Origin: Croceicoccus sp.
GTDB lineage: Bacteria > Pseudomonadota > Alphaproteobacteria > Sphingomonadales > Sphingomonadaceae
NCBI GenBank assembly: GCA_002694745.1
Contig: NZMY01000036.1
Span: forward strand, 1 to 64,000
Direction: 5' to 3'
DNA length: 64,000 nt
The position numbers were made by a program, and so were the translations under genes. Below are positions 63,443 to 64,000 of this stretch, in pieces. The notes under the pieces were generated by a model. It searched no databases, had not been told where the DNA came from, and was given only the letters and a program-made list of their open reading frames with translations. Position 1 is the first letter of the stretch, and each line of letters begins with the position of its first letter.

Positions 63443-64000
63443 AGGAACTGCGGGTTGCGAACTGGAATGTGGAGTGGCGGCGGCCGAATGGTGCCGACGG
63501 TCACGAAATCCGCGCACGGCTTGCGGATTTCGGGCCGGATATCGTGTGTCTGACCGAGGCTCATGTCGACTTTCTGGAAGACTGGGGCGGACACACGATT
63601 GCGAGTCCGATCTATGATGCATCCCGCCCGTCGCGAAGATCATCGGTGCTGTGGTCGCGCGAGCCTTGGCGCGATCTGGACCAGCTTGGCGATCCCAGAC
63701 TGCCGCCCGACTGCTTTGTAATGGGGACGACTGAAACCGTGATCGGACCCTTACAGGTCGCTGGGCTGATCATTCCCTATCATATGGCTGAGGTGGCCAC
63801 CGGTGCCCGAAACTGTCAGATGTGGCAGCAGCATACCGAGTTCCTCGACCATCTACCTGCCGCGCTCGGCACGATGGCTTCACGGTCGATCGTCTTGGGT
63901 GATTTCAACCAGCGCATCCCCAGCACCTGGGTGCCCAAGGCCCTGCAGCACAAGTTGCAGAAGGCCTTCGAGGGTCACGCAATCCTGACCACGCAGGTGT
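63439..64000 (+). CDS. Endonuclease/exonuclease/phosphatase-family protein (partial)
   Basis: At least 187 residues, cut by the window end. ANWNVEWRRPNG supplies the EEP metal-binding asparagine, VCLTEAHVDF the conserved glutamate, and VLGDFNQRIPS the GDFN motif. EEP proteins hydrolyse phosphodiester bonds in DNA, RNA, lipids or nucleotides; the substrate cannot be told. Overlap with nadV suggests a role linked to nucleotide or NAD metabolism, or simple co-transcription. Confidence 0.85.
   Translation, partial: MKELRVANWNVEWRRPNGADGHEIRARLADFGPDIVCLTEAHVDFLEDWGGHTIASPIYDASRPSRRSSVLWSREPWRDLDQLGDPRLPPDCFVMGTTETVIGPLQVAGLIIPYHMAEVATGARNCQMWQQHTEFLDHLPAALGTMASRSIVLGDFNQRIPSTWVPKALQHKLQKAFEGHAILTTQV

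Noticed and set aside
1-64000. CRISPR arrays, tRNA and rRNA genes
   Set aside because: No regularly spaced repeat array and no tRNA or rRNA signature was seen on either strand; the only regular repeats are the 22-bp iterons.

Overview
The window looks like part of a large plasmid or chromid from an alphaproteobacterium, most likely a sphingomonad. The GC content is high. The RepA (RPA-type) initiator, ParA with an N-terminal HTH, and ParB fit plasmids of that group. The assignment is inferred from gene content and protein flavour, not from a marker gene.

Layout. 1-4.3 kb: the 3' end of a cyclopropane-fatty-acid synthase, a persulfide-dioxygenase-like MBL/rhodanese gene, an intact IS3-family element (2124-3634) and a truncated ISNCY/IS1202-like transposase. 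4.4-41.1 kb: nineteen genes, all on the minus strand, nearly all for defence. In transcription order they are a RecB-like nuclease/SF1 helicase, McrB and McrC; a WYL regulator; Druantia type III (druH, druE); Zorya type I (zorA, zorB, a 62-aa small ORF, zorC, zorD); then a type I restriction-modification operon (half-length HsdS, HsdM, RhuM, full HsdS, HsdR) with a Kiwa-like pair (kwaA, kwaB) between hsdS and hsdR and a YgjP-like metallopeptidase at its end. Many junctions are 1-4 bp stop/start overlaps, so translation is probably coupled.

41.3-44.0 kb: a frameshifted ParD-like/zeta-kinase toxin-antitoxin relic and an intact hipBA module. 44.0-49.4 kb: the replication and partition core, with four 22-bp-spaced iterons flanked by DnaA boxes (oriV), repA, a 16-bp perfect palindrome (parS or repA operator), parB and parA.

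49.7-60.1 kb: sbcCD, a HEPN protein, parDE, a WGR-domain protein, and a coupled tandem-AAA ATPase / PD-(D/E)XK nuclease / unknown-protein cluster. 60.1-64.0 kb: an NAD salvage locus (NrtR repressor, NadM-Nudix, nicotinamide phosphoribosyltransferase) that runs into an endonuclease/exonuclease/phosphatase-family gene cut by the window edge.

Together the replicon carries stable-maintenance functions (rep/par, three toxin-antitoxin loci) and several layers of anti-phage defence. The parts that are least like described systems are the Kiwa pair and half-HsdS inside the RM operon, the three-gene McrBC variant, the small ORF inside Zorya, and the AAA/PD-(D/E)XK/unknown cluster. No RNA genes or CRISPR arrays were seen.
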